Numbered from the stretch's first letter, positions 11,841 to 23,360 are shown. The stretch is 64,000 nucleotides of DNA from Eurosta solidaginis (GCF_040869045.1 NC_090319.1:304222998-304286997), one strand, 5' to 3'. Numbers and translations are program-made. The notes: generated by a model from the sequence alone, not told the origin.

Positions 11841-13925
11841 AGACTAAAATACTCTGCTACGATATAGCCAAAATAGTGAAAATGTTTTTTTTATGCGAAT
11901 GGGAAAAGATGCTACCGATCAAGAGGGAGGTCGTCTCGTAACCTGACTTTTATATTTAAGGATAGAAACCGCGCAGTTGGCAAAGGACAGGTACAGGTTA
12001 ACTATGAATCCCTTCACGTTCCTCTTTCTAATACTTAACCAATTTGTGAATGTGTTAAAGTTAAGAGTGCAAAAACATTTCACTTCAAAGAGAGTTGCAG
12101 AAAATATTGAGAAAAAGAATTAAAAATGTTCGAGATAAAATAAATAAACGTCTCAACATACACCGCCACCACACAAGTATGAGCAATTGAGCAATGACTT
12201 TCTGAGCACAAATCCAAAGGCAAAAGTCGTTATGAGTTTATAAAAGTCAACAAACAAAGTCCGCGACAGTCACAGCGTCAGCTGGCATGTGAGAAGGGAC
12301 GGCAACTTCAGATAGACATTGATGGCCATATTGCACAATTCATAACGACCAGAATTGCATCGCAAATCCTCGACGAGTTGAAGCGTCCACTTTCTCAACT
12401 TAAGAGTCATTGCAATTGCAATCAGACAACATAATTTAAGGAGATGAGGCGCATTTCTGCTGTCACAGATGCTGCAGCTTCTTGGAGAAAATGATTTGCT
12501 AGCGGCACATCAGATTCAATTGTTTACACAGTACTTGCATCTTGTCGTTAGCATTTTACATCTTTTTTTTCCGTATTCGCTTTTTTATTGCCATAGCTCT
12601 TCTGCTTTCTTTTTAAGAAACAATTCTAGCTCGGAATATACTGGTATTATCGGCTGAAAGATCTACGAATTAGACTTACATGGCCTAGAAGGTTTAATGT
12701 AGTCATGTTAATCGTTCTCGATATGGTCCGGTTTTTATCGTTAATACAGTAACAAGAATTGTGATCACTGCTTAACAACGCAGAATATATAGCTTATAAA
12801 TCCGATAGAATATTTCTGAGACTCTTGAAAAGGACACTGCACAGTAAACAGTCAAAAGAAGGCCTTATTGCTACAAAATTTCTTCGCACTACCTGCAACG
12901 CAGAGACGCCAAGGGATGTGATCACAAATCCGGTCATATCTGAAACATGGTAAGAAACAAAGTTTGGTAAGGTTTCTAAAAAGTGGACTCAAAATACCAA
13001 ATAACAAGCATATTTGCACTTTATTGGAAATGGTAGCAGCTGACATCTAAAATAATTTACCAGGATTGGAAAATAACTCTTGAGTGATGCTTACTTTTGA
13101 AAGAAAAGTTTGCTCAAAGCTGAAAACAACCAAGTAACCAAGTAACAGAAGGGCTGACAAAGTCTCGTTAAGGACGTGAGTTGCGCAAATCACTCGATTT
13201 CTACAATAGTAATTTGATGTATCATTTTAATGGAGATTTTACTGGGTTTTGCGTTGAAAACAATCGTGAAGCAGAAGAAAAAGCCTAAATTATGATGAGC
13301 AGGCTAGTTTCATAAACTTTCGCAAAATTCAGGCTTGTTAGCTCCATCCGGATAAACTTATGGTATCCATATGTGGATGATATGGCTGGAGAGAAAAAGT
13401 GAAAGGGGTTGAAAACTCCAGATCGCAAATGATGTGGACATAGCTCGTATACCAGATGGAGTAGCTTATTAAGTACGGGGAGCTGCTTAGGGCTGGATGC
13501 ATATACTTAATTCACACTACTTAACTATGTAGGTGTCCCTATGGGGATGCGAATAAGACACCAGCGCCAACACGCTTGTTCATCACCTGACCGGATCTTG
13601 GCATTGACTCAATATCCTGAAAAAATTAAGTAGATATGTATAAAAGTATGTGAGGTAACGTGGTGGAAAGTAATATGAAGGCCTTACTAACCAAAGGTGC
13701 AGACTCTCAATTAATATCACAATACTTTACAACAAATTTTCTGAAACTCTAGCTGTGTGTGATTTGTCAATTTTCGAGGGAGTTTAATAAGTATAAACAA
13801 CTTCCCGGTGGATGGAATGCCGTCCAAACCTACTAAAGTTTAACATATACATGGTAACCAACCAGCTATTGAGGCTTATTTGAAATGTGAGCGATTAACG
13901 GTAGTACGGTAATTAGTAAGCTTGC
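11841..13925. other. No recognisable feature
   Basis: The longest unassigned stretch of the left half. A TATAAAAG box at about 12238 followed by TCAGC some 25-30 bp on looks like a core promoter, but no gene is evident downstream. A short frame (about 12283-12430) ends after CNCNQTT and is not recognised. The rest has no supported feature. Confidence 0.4.
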
Positions 13926-13929
13926 TTGC

Positions 13930-14100
13930 GGTTGATTTTCAGAACTTAATTTTAAACAGCTCTGGCTAACACTAAAGCCATTTAGCAAACATGAAAGGAT
14001 TGGGTTCACCAAAGCTCGTCTACTAACGGTGATTGAAATTTTGATGGGTCACTGCTCGTACAGTGCCCTATGCTGTCGAACTGAGGGTGCCAATGAATGG
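13930..14100 (+). pseudogene. Possible LINE C-terminal relic
   Basis: A plus-strand frame includes KARLLTVIEILMGHCSY, which resembles the conserved LxxxxGxLTGHC segment just upstream of the C-terminal zinc motif in I/R1/Jockey LINEs. The expected CxxC...H...C residues do not follow cleanly. I cannot assign a family. Confidence 0.3.
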
Positions 14101-14512
14101 ACAAAGTTGAGAACCCCACTGACTGGAACTGCGCAATCGACCTTATCTATTCCTTGCTTTCCTTGACATCCAAAAGTATTTGTATATGTTTCTGAAATTC
14201 TCTTCTTTCTTATTTCTAACCCGCAACTTGCCAATTTGCATGACAAAGTTTTTGTTTAAATTTGTCTTACAATTTCTCCGTTTACCTTCTGCCAATGCTT
14301 TCTTACACACACAATTAAGAGCCCTTATGCACATGTATATACATACATATAAACCGCATCAATTTATACAAAACGGTTAGATATGTAAGATAACTAGAAG
14401 TTTGCGTTCTTGTTTATATGAATAAATGAACCCAACAGTGCAAAGCCAAGGCTGTAAAGAGTTAATACTAATTTGCAATTAGAATTTTCTAACTGAAATT
14501 AGATTAACTCAA

Positions 14513-15038
14513 ACAAGTAAGGGAGGCTAAGTTCAGCTGTAACCAAATATTACATACTCAGCTGCCAAATTACAGCTTGCAAAACTTTTAAATTAGCTTC
14601 TTTTAAAAGTGCGCGGTGCCACGCTCATTGCTCAAAATTTTGCCAATTTTCTATTCATAAGGTCAACCCACCTACCAAGTTTCATCGCTTCCGTCTTTGG
14701 TAATGGATTATCGCACTTTTCCAATTTTTCGAAATTTTCGTTATACTAAAATTGGGCGTGGTTATAGTCTGATTTCGTCCATTTTAATAGCAATCTGAGA
14801 TTGGTACCCAGGAACTTACATGCCAAATTTCATTAAGATACCTCAAAATTTACTAAAGTTATAAAGTTTACGGACAGACGGAAGGACGGCCATGGCTAAA
14901 TGAATTTCTTTTTTCGCCCAGATGATTTCGATATACAAATAGAGGTCTATATCTATCTCGATTAGTTTATGCCATTACTGGGTACCGTTATGCGAACAAA
15001 ATTAATATGCTCTGTAAGCTCTGCTCAGCTGAGTATAA
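14513..15038 (-). mobile_element. DINE/HINE-like interspersed repeat, internally deleted
   Basis: It starts ACAAGTAAGGGAGGCTAAG, has the inverse of the CATGTCCGTCC block (GACAGACGGAAGGACGG) at about 14875, and ends CTCAGCTGAGTATAA. It is the inverse of the first part of the repeat at 17056-19586 joined to its last bases, so the middle and the 130-bp array are deleted. No coding capacity. Confidence 0.75.
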
Positions 15039-15419
15039 AAAGTCAAGATCATGTAGCGCTCATGTCAAATATACCCTACAGGGTCATTCGAGTATCGAAT
15101 TGTTTTCTACATAAGGTGATATGGCTACAATAGAATAATTATTGCAGCTGTTACATTAAATACCTACATACTTTTTGCATAAACTATAGCACGATAATCA
15201 AGCGATTTTTTGAGAACAAGGAAAAAAAATTTCTTTAAGTATTTGAGCCGCTAGACGTTTCCGTCGGTCAATTGAGTTTAGCATAAAATTTGTAAAAATT
15301 TTTTTTAATACTTCCTTCGTACACTTTAACTCGTTAGTAGTTAATTGACACGTTCGAAAATACCCAAGACGTAAATCCGTACTTCGTAATTTATCTGACC
15401 GAAGTTATTTATTAATCCC
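15039..15419. other. No recognisable feature
   Basis: AT-rich sequence without supported features. Confidence 0.4.
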
Positions 15420-15710
15420 GTATCATTATACCTGATATATAATTGCTTAGTTCAATAATACCTAATACATACGTAATTAATTCTTGAATACCGACTTTAT
15501 GCGTAATTAATAAATATCTAAATTAACCTAATTCGTGAATACCTAATTAAAATTACGGAATGCTTTTAAACCTTATTCACACTTACTTAATTTAAGAATA
15601 CCTTTTTAATACTTAATTCGTGAAAACATAATTCACAAAATACCTAATTCATACTTAATTCCAAAATGCCTAATCCAAAAAATTCCTAATTCGCTAATAC
15701 TAAACCATTT
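15420..15710. repeat. Degenerate AT-rich minisatellite
   Basis: Variants of AATACCTAATTCATACTTAATT recur many times with changing spacing of roughly 25-35 bp. The units are diverged, which indicates an old array. It ends shortly before a T-rich run near 15740. Confidence 0.6.
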
Positions 15711-16757
15711 TGGCAATGAATAAATAAATATAAATAGTTTTTTTTTTTTTTTTATTAGTAATTATAGGACAGAAAGCATATTTAAGTAGCGTGTTCGTAA
15801 AGTCACCTATGCCGACTAATATTTCAAATTTTCTGTGCCTACTATTTGCTTATTGATTAACATTGCACTAAGCTGAACCAACAGCCGTAATAAACACTAG
15901 TCCTAGTTCAACATTAGTTCAAGGTTGGTGAGACTTTTTGAGCTGGGCTTGATGTTGACTGCAGCAGAAAAAGTGAGTCTTTTTTCGGCACTTGAAATGA
16001 AAAGTCTTTGATATTTTCGTGAGAAAAAATTAAAAAGATTTACTAAAGAAAATGAAAGGTAAAAATGTGAAGTCTGGGACTTTTTACACTAAGTTAGTAT
16101 AAACTAACAAAAACTTCAAACGATTTTATGTTGAACTGTAATAAAATAACAAGTGTAAAAATTTTGCAAAATGTTCCTAAGTACAATTTCTTAGGTCTTT
16201 CAATTAAAGAATGTATTCAGAAAGATAAGCAGCACGAAATACACGAATCTCTTTGATCAATCGGAATATAAATTTTTGAGTGAACTTCCGAATTATTGAA
16301 TACAAAGTTAGAAAGTATAAATTAATTTACAAAAAAGAAGATGTCTAAAACAATCTTAAGAAGCTCTTAATTATATTATGTTGTATTGAGTTCTAATATG
16401 ATGAAGGAAACAATGCACAGCGCCAGCATAAATGTTAACAAAGGAAAATATATATAAGTAAATACCTTATTAGGTAAAAATAAAAATAGAAATGTGGAGA
16501 CAACTAAATAACTATAAGTAATATTCTTAAAATACAAACAAAAAAAAAATTATTGAAGTTTCAAGATGTCAAGTTTTAAGTTTCAATGTAAAATATTCGC
16601 AATATTTCATTGCATAGTTCGAGGCGTTTTTCCTGGTGTGCTTTTGGGCATACCTATGTGTGTGTTTGAAAAAGGTAACTTGTTTGCCTACGTAATCAGC
16701 GAATGAAATCACATATAAGTTGTTCGGATAGCACTGGTCGAACCTCCTCGACCGTTA
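15711..16757. other. No recognisable feature; possible 3' UTR of the next exon
   Basis: If the minus-strand exon at 16758-16877 is real, this stretch would hold its 3' UTR. I saw no AATAAA close downstream on that strand. No repeat from elsewhere in the window matches it. Confidence 0.35.
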
Positions 16758-16877
16758 TTACCGTTTTAATGATTCCGAACTAGTTGTTCTTGCGCAACCT
16801 CGGTCGTTTGTTATTTCTTTGAAGGCATCATCTACAATGTCGTCGTCGCTGGGCCCACTGTCGCATCGATGGAATAG
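16758..16877 (-). CDS. Candidate last coding exon of an unidentified host gene
   Basis: On the minus strand a T-rich tract (about 16925-16881) ends in GTGCATTCAG, a good splice acceptor at 16878-16880. The frame that follows is open for 39 codons to TAA at 16760-16758. The peptide has an acidic segment, SGPSDDDIVDDAFKEITND, then a basic and Ser/Thr-rich tail ending SSESLKR. The segment has clearly higher G+C and more ordinary codon usage than the AT-rich flanks, and matches no mobile element family I know. Exon length is a multiple of three. The other two frames close early. I do not recognise the protein. The upstream intron would run to higher coordinates, through the repeat at 17056-19586. 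A chance frame cannot be excluded. Confidence 0.45.
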   Translation of the reverse strand, partial: LFHRCDSGPSDDDIVDDAFKEITNDRGCARTTSSESLKR

Positions 16878-17055
16878 CTGAATGCACATAAGTAATCATG
16901 TATCAAAAAAAAAATAAAAAAAATTACCGTAATATGTGTTTGGATCGAACATACTGATGTTATATAGAAGTAGTAAGAATTATGGCTTACATATCTGCGT
17001 AAAATGTTCGATCGACATACATACAGGCATTCGCCCATAATGTTGTTCGATTTTT

Positions 17056-19586
17056 TTATACTCAGTTGAGCAGAGCTCACAGAGTATATTAACTTTGATT
17101 GGATAACGGTTGGTTGTACAGGTATAAAGGAATCGAGATAGATATAGACTTACATATATCAAAATCATCAGTATCGAAAAAAAATTCGATTGAGCCATGT
17201 CCGTCCGTCCGTCTGTCCGTTAACACGATAACTTGAGTAAATTTTAAGGTATCTTGATGAAATTTGGTATGTAGGTTCCTGGGTACTCATCTCAGATCGC
17301 TATTTAAAATGAACGATATCGGACAATAACCATGCCCACTTTTTTGATATCGAAAATTTCGAAAAATCGAAAAAGTGCGATAATTCATTACCAAATACGG
17401 ATTAAGCGATCAAATTTGGTAGGTTAGTTGAACTTATGACGCAGAATAAAAAAATAGTAAAATTTTGGACAATGGGCGTGGCACCGCCGAAGAAGGTAAT
17501 TTAGAAGTTTTGCAAGCTGTTATTTGGCAGTCGTTGAAGATATCATGATGAAATTTGGCAGGAACGTTACCCTTATTACTATATGTCTGCCTACTAAAAA
17601 TTAGCAAAATCGGAGAACGACCACGCCCACTTTTTAAAAAATTTTTTTTTAAATTCAAATTTTAAAAGAAAAGTTAATATCTTTACAATATATAAGTAAA
17701 TTATGCCAACATTTAACTCCAGTAATGATATGGTGCAACAAAATACAAAAATAAAAGAAAATTTCAAAATGGGCGTGGCTCCGCCATTTTTTATTTAAAT
17801 TGTCTAGGATACTTTTAATGCCATAAGTCGAACAAAAATTTACCAATCCTTGTGAAATTTGGTAGAGGCTTAGATTATATGACGGTAACTGTTTCCTGTG
17901 AAAAAGGGCGAAATCGGTTGAAGCCGCGCCCAGTTTTTATACACAGTCGACCGTCTGCCCTTCCGCTCGGCCTTTAACACAATAACTTGAGCAAAAATCG
18001 ATATATCTTTACTAAACTCAGTTCACGTATTTATCTGAACTCACTTTGTATTGGCGTAAAAAATGGCCGAAATCCGACTATGACGACGCCCACTTTTTCG
18101 ATATCGAATATTACGAAAAATGAAAAAAATGCCACAATTATATACCAAGTATAACTTTAGAAAAAAACTTGGTAAAATGGGTGTGACACCTACCATATTA
18201 AGTAGAAGAAAATGAAAAAGTTTTGCAGGTCGAAATCAAAAGCCCTTGGAATCTTGGAAAGAATACTGTTCGTGTTATTACATATATAAATAAATTAGCG
18301 GTACCCGACAGATGAAGTTCTGGATCACCCTGGTCGATATCTCGAAAACGCCTTCACATATACAACTAAGGGCCACTCCCTTTTAGAACCCTCATTAATA
18401 CCTTTAATTTGATACCCATAACGCACAAACAAATTCTAGAGTCACCCTGGTCCACCTTTATGGCGATATCTCGAAAAGGCGTCCACCTATAGAACTAAGG
18501 CCCACGCCCTTTTAAAATACTCATTAACACCTTTCATTTGATACCCATATCGTACAAAAAAATTCTAGAGTCACCCCTGGTCCACCTTTATGGCGATATC
18601 TCGAAAAGGCGTCCACCTATAGAACCAAGGCCCACGCCCTTTTAAAATACTCATTAACGCCTTTCATTTGATACCCATATCGTACAAACAAATTCTAGAG
18701 TCACCCCCTGTCCACCTTTATGGCGATATATCGAAAAGGCGTCCACATATAGAACTAGGGCCCACGCCCTCTTAAAATACTCATTAATACCTTTCGTTTG
18801 ACACCCATATTGTACAAACGCATTCTAGAGTCACCCCTGGTCCCCTTTATGGCAATATCACGAAACGGCGTCCACCTATGGAAATAAGGATAACTCTCTT
18901 TTAAAATACTCATTAACACCTTTCATTTGATACCCATATAGTACAAACAAATTCTAGAGTCACCCCTGGTCCACCTTTATGGCGATATATCGAAAAGGCG
19001 TCCACATATAGAACTAGGGCCCACGCCCTCTTAAAATACTCATTAATACCTTTCGTTTGACACCCATATTGTACAAACGCATTCTAGAGTCACCCCTGGT
19101 CCCCTTTATGGCAATATCACGAAACGGCGTCCACCTATTGAAATAAGGATCACTCTCTTTTAAAATACTCATTAAAACCTTTCATTTGATACCCATATTG
19201 TACAAACGCATTCTAGAGTCACCCCTGGTCCTCTTTATGGCAATATCACGAAACGGCGTCCACCTATGGAAATAAGGATCACTCTCTTTTAAAATACTCA
19301 TTAACACCTTTCATTTGATACCCATATCGTACAAAAAAATTCTAGAGTCAACCCTGATCCAGCTTTATGGCGATATCCCTAAATGGCGTCCACCGATAGA
19401 ACTATGGCCCACTTCCTTTAAAATACTCTTTAATACCTTTCATTTGATACACATGTCATACAAACACATTCCAGGGTTACCCTCGGTTCATTTTCCTACA
19501 TGGTTATTTTCCATTATGTTGCCACCATAGCTCTCAACTGAGTATGTAATGTTCGGTTACACCCGAACTTAACCTTCCTTACTTGT
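17056..19586 (+). mobile_element. DINE/HINE-like interspersed repeat, longest copy, with tandem array
   Basis: The left end is TTATACTCAGTTGAGC followed by AGAGCTCACAGAGTATA, a TATACTC/GAGTATA palindrome. A CATGTCCGTCCGTCCGTCTG block is at about 17200. Several CACGCCCACTTTTT blocks follow, then the array (18310-19500), then ATGTTCGGTTACACCCGAAC (a hairpin), and CCTTCCTTACTTGT at the end. Drosophila DINE-1 has a comparable layout (TATACCC/GGGTATA palindrome, CCATGTCCGTCTGTCC, terminal hairpin) and is regarded as a Helentron derivative; assigning this family there is my inference. No protein is encoded. It lies in what would be the intron upstream of the exon at 16758-16877. Confidence 0.75.
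18310..19500 (+). repeat. Tandem array, 129-130 bp unit, about nine units
   Basis: ATTCTAGAGTCACC recurs at 18433, 18562, 18692, 18822, 18951, 19081, 19210 and 19339, and as ATTCCAGGGTTACC at 19468, giving a period of 129 or 130 bp. Two neighbouring unit types (CTTTATGGCGATATATCG and CTTTATGGCAATATCACG) are repeated as a pair, so there is a 259-bp higher-order period between 18692 and 19210. The copy at 28498-30186 has only about two units. Confidence 0.9.
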
Positions 19587-20019
19587 TTCTTAAATGGTTT
19601 AGTTTGTTTTTTTTTTTGGTACAAATTAACTAAAACTAATTAAATGCATATCTCAATTTAAAAGAGACATTTTTTATTGCTATCGTTTTTTCTTTTTTTT
19701 TGTGTTGAACTCGGAAAATAAAAATTGCAAATATTAAGTATTAGGCAAATAGTTTTTTTTTTTTTTTGATACTTGCGAAATGTGGATTGTTCTCGCTGGA
19801 TATATTTCGCACCATAATTGCTACCGTCGCAGCAACCGTGTGTCCGTAGACTAAAAAACAGCCCCGTTTGGAAACCGTCGCCCACCCCAGTACCACTTTC
19901 GCATTACTTCAGGGTGGCGTTCCATATTTCTCATTTTTTAAGAGCCTACTGTTGTCCCTGCGTCCAGGTTCCCGCTATTTGCTCTGAGTGTCGATTTAAT
20001 CGCCACTGCTTCATTTGCG
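19587..20019. other. No recognisable feature
   Basis: Contains T-rich runs (about 19605 and 19753). The moderately G+C-rich stretch 19800-20020 has no convincing frame. Confidence 0.4.
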
Positions 20020-20393
20020 CATTTCTCTGCGCTCCCTCTCAGCATCCATGAGGCTTGTCATTACTATAAATGCCATTTTGCTCACTGCAGTCCAGCACTC
20101 TTTCCTGTTCCACATTTGTGATACTAAATTTCTCGTGGTAGGTTCCTCCCCAAAGACTCCATGCAAGGCGAGTCTTTCCTCGTAGAAACGGGGGCAGTGC
20201 GTTTTCTAACTCCGTGGTACACATTGGGCAGTGAGGATCTTCCTCTATCCTACGCTTCCATAAATGCTCTTTGAAACCGCCATGTCCACTCATTATCTGC
20301 GTGAGATGGTAGTTCAGTTCGCCGTGCTTCCGCTCATTCCATTGAGATATGTACGTTCCAAACTAGCGTGAAGGTCCAGCTAACCTAACCATT
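20020..20393 (-). pseudogene. R1-like LINE C-terminal fragment
   Basis: The minus strand reads HGELNYHLTQIMSGHGGF, then LWKRRIEEDPHCPMC, the standard block before and at the C-terminal zinc motif of R1-clade LINE proteins (xxHLTQxLTGHGxF...CPxC). The second half of the zinc motif is lost by frameshift. The fragment starts at GGTTAGGTTAGC (20393, minus strand). It is too short to say more. Confidence 0.65.
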
Positions 20394-20418
20394 GAACATA
20401 TCAGCCTGGACTTAGTAT

Positions 20419-20739
20419 AGCTGACTAAAAAAAATAAATAAAAAATTTAAAAAAAAAATGTAAGGCGCGATAGCCTCCGAAGAGATCTAAGGCCGAGCTT
20501 CCCTTCCAATTTGCGTCGTGATCCTCTTGATTTTCCCTATAAATTGGCAGATGAATTTTCACTGAGAGCTTTTCATGACAGAAATACACCCGGAGCTCTT
20601 GCCACACACTGCCGAGGTGCGACTCCGCTTAGACAAATTTTCTTCTAATTGAAAAGCCTTATTTTTTAAATGTTTGATGTTGCTTTGCCTGGGGTGTGAA
20701 CCCAGGGCATGCGATGTGGTAGGCGAAGCACGCAAATGT
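20419..20739 (-). repeat. tRNA-derived SINE copy, 5' head truncated
   Basis: Read on the minus strand the copy begins within a tRNA-like head (GCGTGCTTCGCCTACCACAT), passes a box B-like GGGTTCACACCCC, then the AAAGCAACATC junction and a body with CTCGGCAGTG and AGAAATTTGTC-type blocks, and ends GCGCCTTACA followed by a T-rich tail. The 5' end of the head, with box A, is missing. Compared with the copy at 32300-32600 about 50 bp around the CAGATGA block are deleted. Such elements are transcribed by RNA polymerase III and copied by a partner LINE. Confidence 0.75.
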
Positions 20740-20914
20740 CGTATTTTTTAAATATATTATGGAAAGTAGGTTATTGACGTGTGAAGGAAAAAATCATGTT
20801 TTTTAACCAATTACAACGTGATAAATATTTGCGCCCTTTTATAGCACATAGCTGTTTTCAAACATGATTCAAATTTGCTTTTGGCGGTATGGAAATGTAT
20901 GAATTCTTTGCCGT

Positions 20915-21335
20915 TATTCCTCATAATGCTTACGGAGATTACCCCTTAACCCCCTGGGAGGTGTAGCTTCATCAATCAGATGTCTGTTGGGATGCCCAGG
21001 TTTCTGGGTATTCAACAGAAACTGTTTGTTTAGCAATTCATTTCTCTCCCTAATGGGGAGTACTCTCGCCTCATTGTGTACGTGGTGTTCTGGGGACATA
21101 AAAAGACCGCCGTAACGGTTCTGAGGGCAGTATTTTGGCAGGCCTGTAATTTCTTCCAGTTAGTAACCTTTAGGCTTGGCAACCATGTCGGAGACGCGTA
21201 GCCCAAGTGCTGCCGGAAAGAGATTTGAGGATTTTAGTACGGCTCTGGATTTTCCGTAAAATTGCGGTTGCATGCCATCCCAAATGTAGACCCTGATCGA
21301 ACGTCACACCCAAGATTTTAGGGTGTAAAGCAGTT
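20915..21335 (-). pseudogene. CR1-like LINE copy B, RT C-terminal remnant
   Basis: This is the 3' part of a CR1/Jockey-like LINE (20915-22396, minus strand). It keeps SPEHHVHNEARVLPIRERNE and LLNTQKPGHPNRHLIDE (about 21099-20940) and, at its upstream end, the HPKILGV block. The element stops at 20915 inside the ORF, so its true 3' end is missing. At about 21335 it is joined directly to the start of the endonuclease domain: most of the endonuclease and all of the catalytic RT were removed by one internal deletion. Confidence 0.8.
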
Positions 21336-22396
21336 GGCATTTCCGCTCTCGCGATCTATTCCATGGACGTAATGTCCAGAGCAGGTCTGCCGAGCAGATA
21401 TTGCTGTGTGTTTGGTCTCTTGGATCGCTGCAATACCGATATTATGCCGCTTCATTAAATCAACTATCTCCGTGATCTTCCCAGTTAACCCATTACAGTT
21501 TAACTGCAGAATTCTGAACTGCCACGGGGGAGACGTCGTCACTCTGCGGGTAAGTGATAGGTGACTACGTCTGAGTTGAGGGAGGCCAGGATGCAATTGC
21601 TGTTATGGCCCTGGTACTGGATGTCCCTGGGTAAGCATTTGGGTACCCGGTGTAGTTGGATTTGCGGTCTGGCAGCATGGCGCGACGAAACCCTTCGGGG
21701 GTTGCTGTCGCTGAGACCAGAACATCTAGGAAAGTGGCACCGTACAGGGCTGGAGACGCATTGGCCAGATATCGCAAACATATACATTCTGTGCTGGCAA
21801 ATAGTGGTAGGGGCTAAGAGTCTGTTTTCCTGACCTACTAGAATCCTAGTGTCGGGCAGAGGGTGAGAAGAAAACGGGGCGGTGGCTGATGCTCGGCATT
21901 TTTACCGACTCTACTACAGAGATTGTAGTTATGAGTAGGAGCGGCCGTATGAGCTGGTGACTCCGTGGGGCGTGAGCAATAGTGGGTACTTGTTGTGGCT
22001 TGCTGAGCAGTGAGGTTGCTAGAAGGTAGTGGGGCGCTAAGGCGCAGACTACGGGACGCCCTTGGGCTTGAACAGCAAGGATCCACAAAATATTTATAAA
22101 AGATACGAGGACGTCGAGTTTTGGGGTCTAGCCCAATCTTGTCCGATGCAACCATCCCTTGCACGTGACACACTGACAAGAGTGTGACCGTCCTAAAAAG
22201 ATTATTTTCCGGCAAACGCACCAAAACCATTTCTCTGGACCGGGGTCAGGTACAGATCCCAGATGGGGTTCGATACCCTCCAGGAGCAGGAGAATATGGC
22301 GGAATCCCGCTGCAAGGATCTGCTGGGAGGATACAAATTTGTGGGAGGGACGCAACAAATTAAATGGGCTTACACTGAATGGGCTTACAGCGATTA
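21336..22396 (-). pseudogene. CR1-like LINE copy B, PHD-like finger and endonuclease N-terminus
   Basis: On the minus strand the 5' region encodes a decayed 2A-like segment (LLLLEGIEPHLGS) followed by a PHD-like finger (CVCRKIIFLGR...CVTCKGWLHR), then a Ser/Pro/Thr-rich linker (about 22130-21600), then the APE endonuclease start RILQLNCNGLTGKITEIVDL with AAIQETKH. The frame is broken by several indels between these parts. This copy keeps the segment that is missing from the copy at 45339-48428. Its 5' end is near 22396, where an 18-bp GGGCTTACACTGAAT-type block is duplicated. Confidence 0.8.
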
Positions 22397-22669
22397 AAAA
22401 AAATGTAAGCAAGTAAATACATAACCGTTTTTCAGAGTACTTTTGTACTACGAGCACATTGCTGTTTTCGATCACTTCTAAACCAAAAGAGATATAAAAG
22501 AAACGGTGTATGCAGAAATGTGGGCTTTATATAATGATAATAAAATATGCAATAAAAAAATTGAAAAAAACACATAACTGTTTTCGTTATCGCAGCGACG
22601 ATATTTTTTGTTTAACAACAAATCATGAACAATTAGTGATGAGAGTTCCTGACCCCGCTCGGACTATTT

Positions 22670-23235
22670 TATAATTAATTATCTGGTTCCCGGGCCATTG
22701 TGATATCCCGGACAAATATCAAGCGGATCTCTTAGCCTCGAATCAGCTCAGCAAACTTTGAGCGGACACCACCTCTTCCAGGGTAGCAAAATCTTTCTGG
22801 CCGAAATTGGATGGCGGGAAGCCTACCGAGATAATTGGGTTCATTAAGACTCACCTATCTATGGTCATTGGAGTTTTGACAGGGCACCGTCACATGGGTA
22901 TCCAAGCGGTATGTCTCAATATACTGGAAACTCCATCCTGCTGCAGCTGTATGGAGGATGATAAGGTGGAATCATCACATCACTTTATGCTTGATTGATT
23001 TTTTCCCAGCTTTTTCCAAAACTAGGCGAAAGTACTTCGGGCGCGACTCACTTGGATCTCCCGAAGATTTATCCAAGGTTGAGATCGGTATCATTCGGAA
23101 CTTTATCGTTGTTATCCAACGATTCGCTAAGTAACTTTATCTACGCCACCGTTATTTTATTATGTTGTATTACAAAGGATCTTCATGTTGACCAAGAGAG
23201 CTTCCCTTATCAGGGCAGCTACCTCCTAACCTAAC
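22670..23235 (+). pseudogene. I-like LINE relic: RNase H end and C-terminal zinc segment
   Basis: The plus strand begins IWFPGHCDIPDKYQADLLA, the last RNase H block (WVPGHxxIxGNxxAD). It then reads GFIKTHLSMVIGVLTGHRHMG and CCSCMEDDKVESSHHFMLD, the CxxC...H...C segment at the C terminus of I/Jockey-type LINE proteins. The next part (about 23020-23130) matches the usual tail. The element ends CTAACCTAACCT at 23235. Two stop codons and a frameshift are visible. The catalytic RNase H and all RT are missing (5' truncation). Confidence 0.75.
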
Positions 23236-23254
23236 CTAGTAGAGATGATGGTTA

Positions 23255-23360
23255 TATGATGTAAATTGGAACGATTTCCGTTATCCCTTGTCAAATTTGG
23301 TTTCGGGACCAACCGGTTTCGGCGTTGTGCCATCATCAGTGGCGATTTTCTTTCGAACGA
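23255..23360 (+). repeat. Penelope-like terminal repeat fragment
   Basis: Matches 3876-3975 closely: GATGTAAATTGGAACGATT, CCTTGTCAAATTTGGTTT, ACCGGTTTCGGCGTTGTGCC and ATCATCAGTG. Only the outer part of the repeat is present. Confidence 0.75.

Noticed and set aside
12238..12275. TATAAAAG plus TCAGC as a core promoter
   Set aside because: Such matches are expected by chance in AT-rich DNA and no gene follows.
18310..19500. Regular repeats considered as a CRISPR array
   Set aside because: Units are contiguous tandem copies of about 130 bp with no unique spacers, inside a eukaryotic interspersed repeat.
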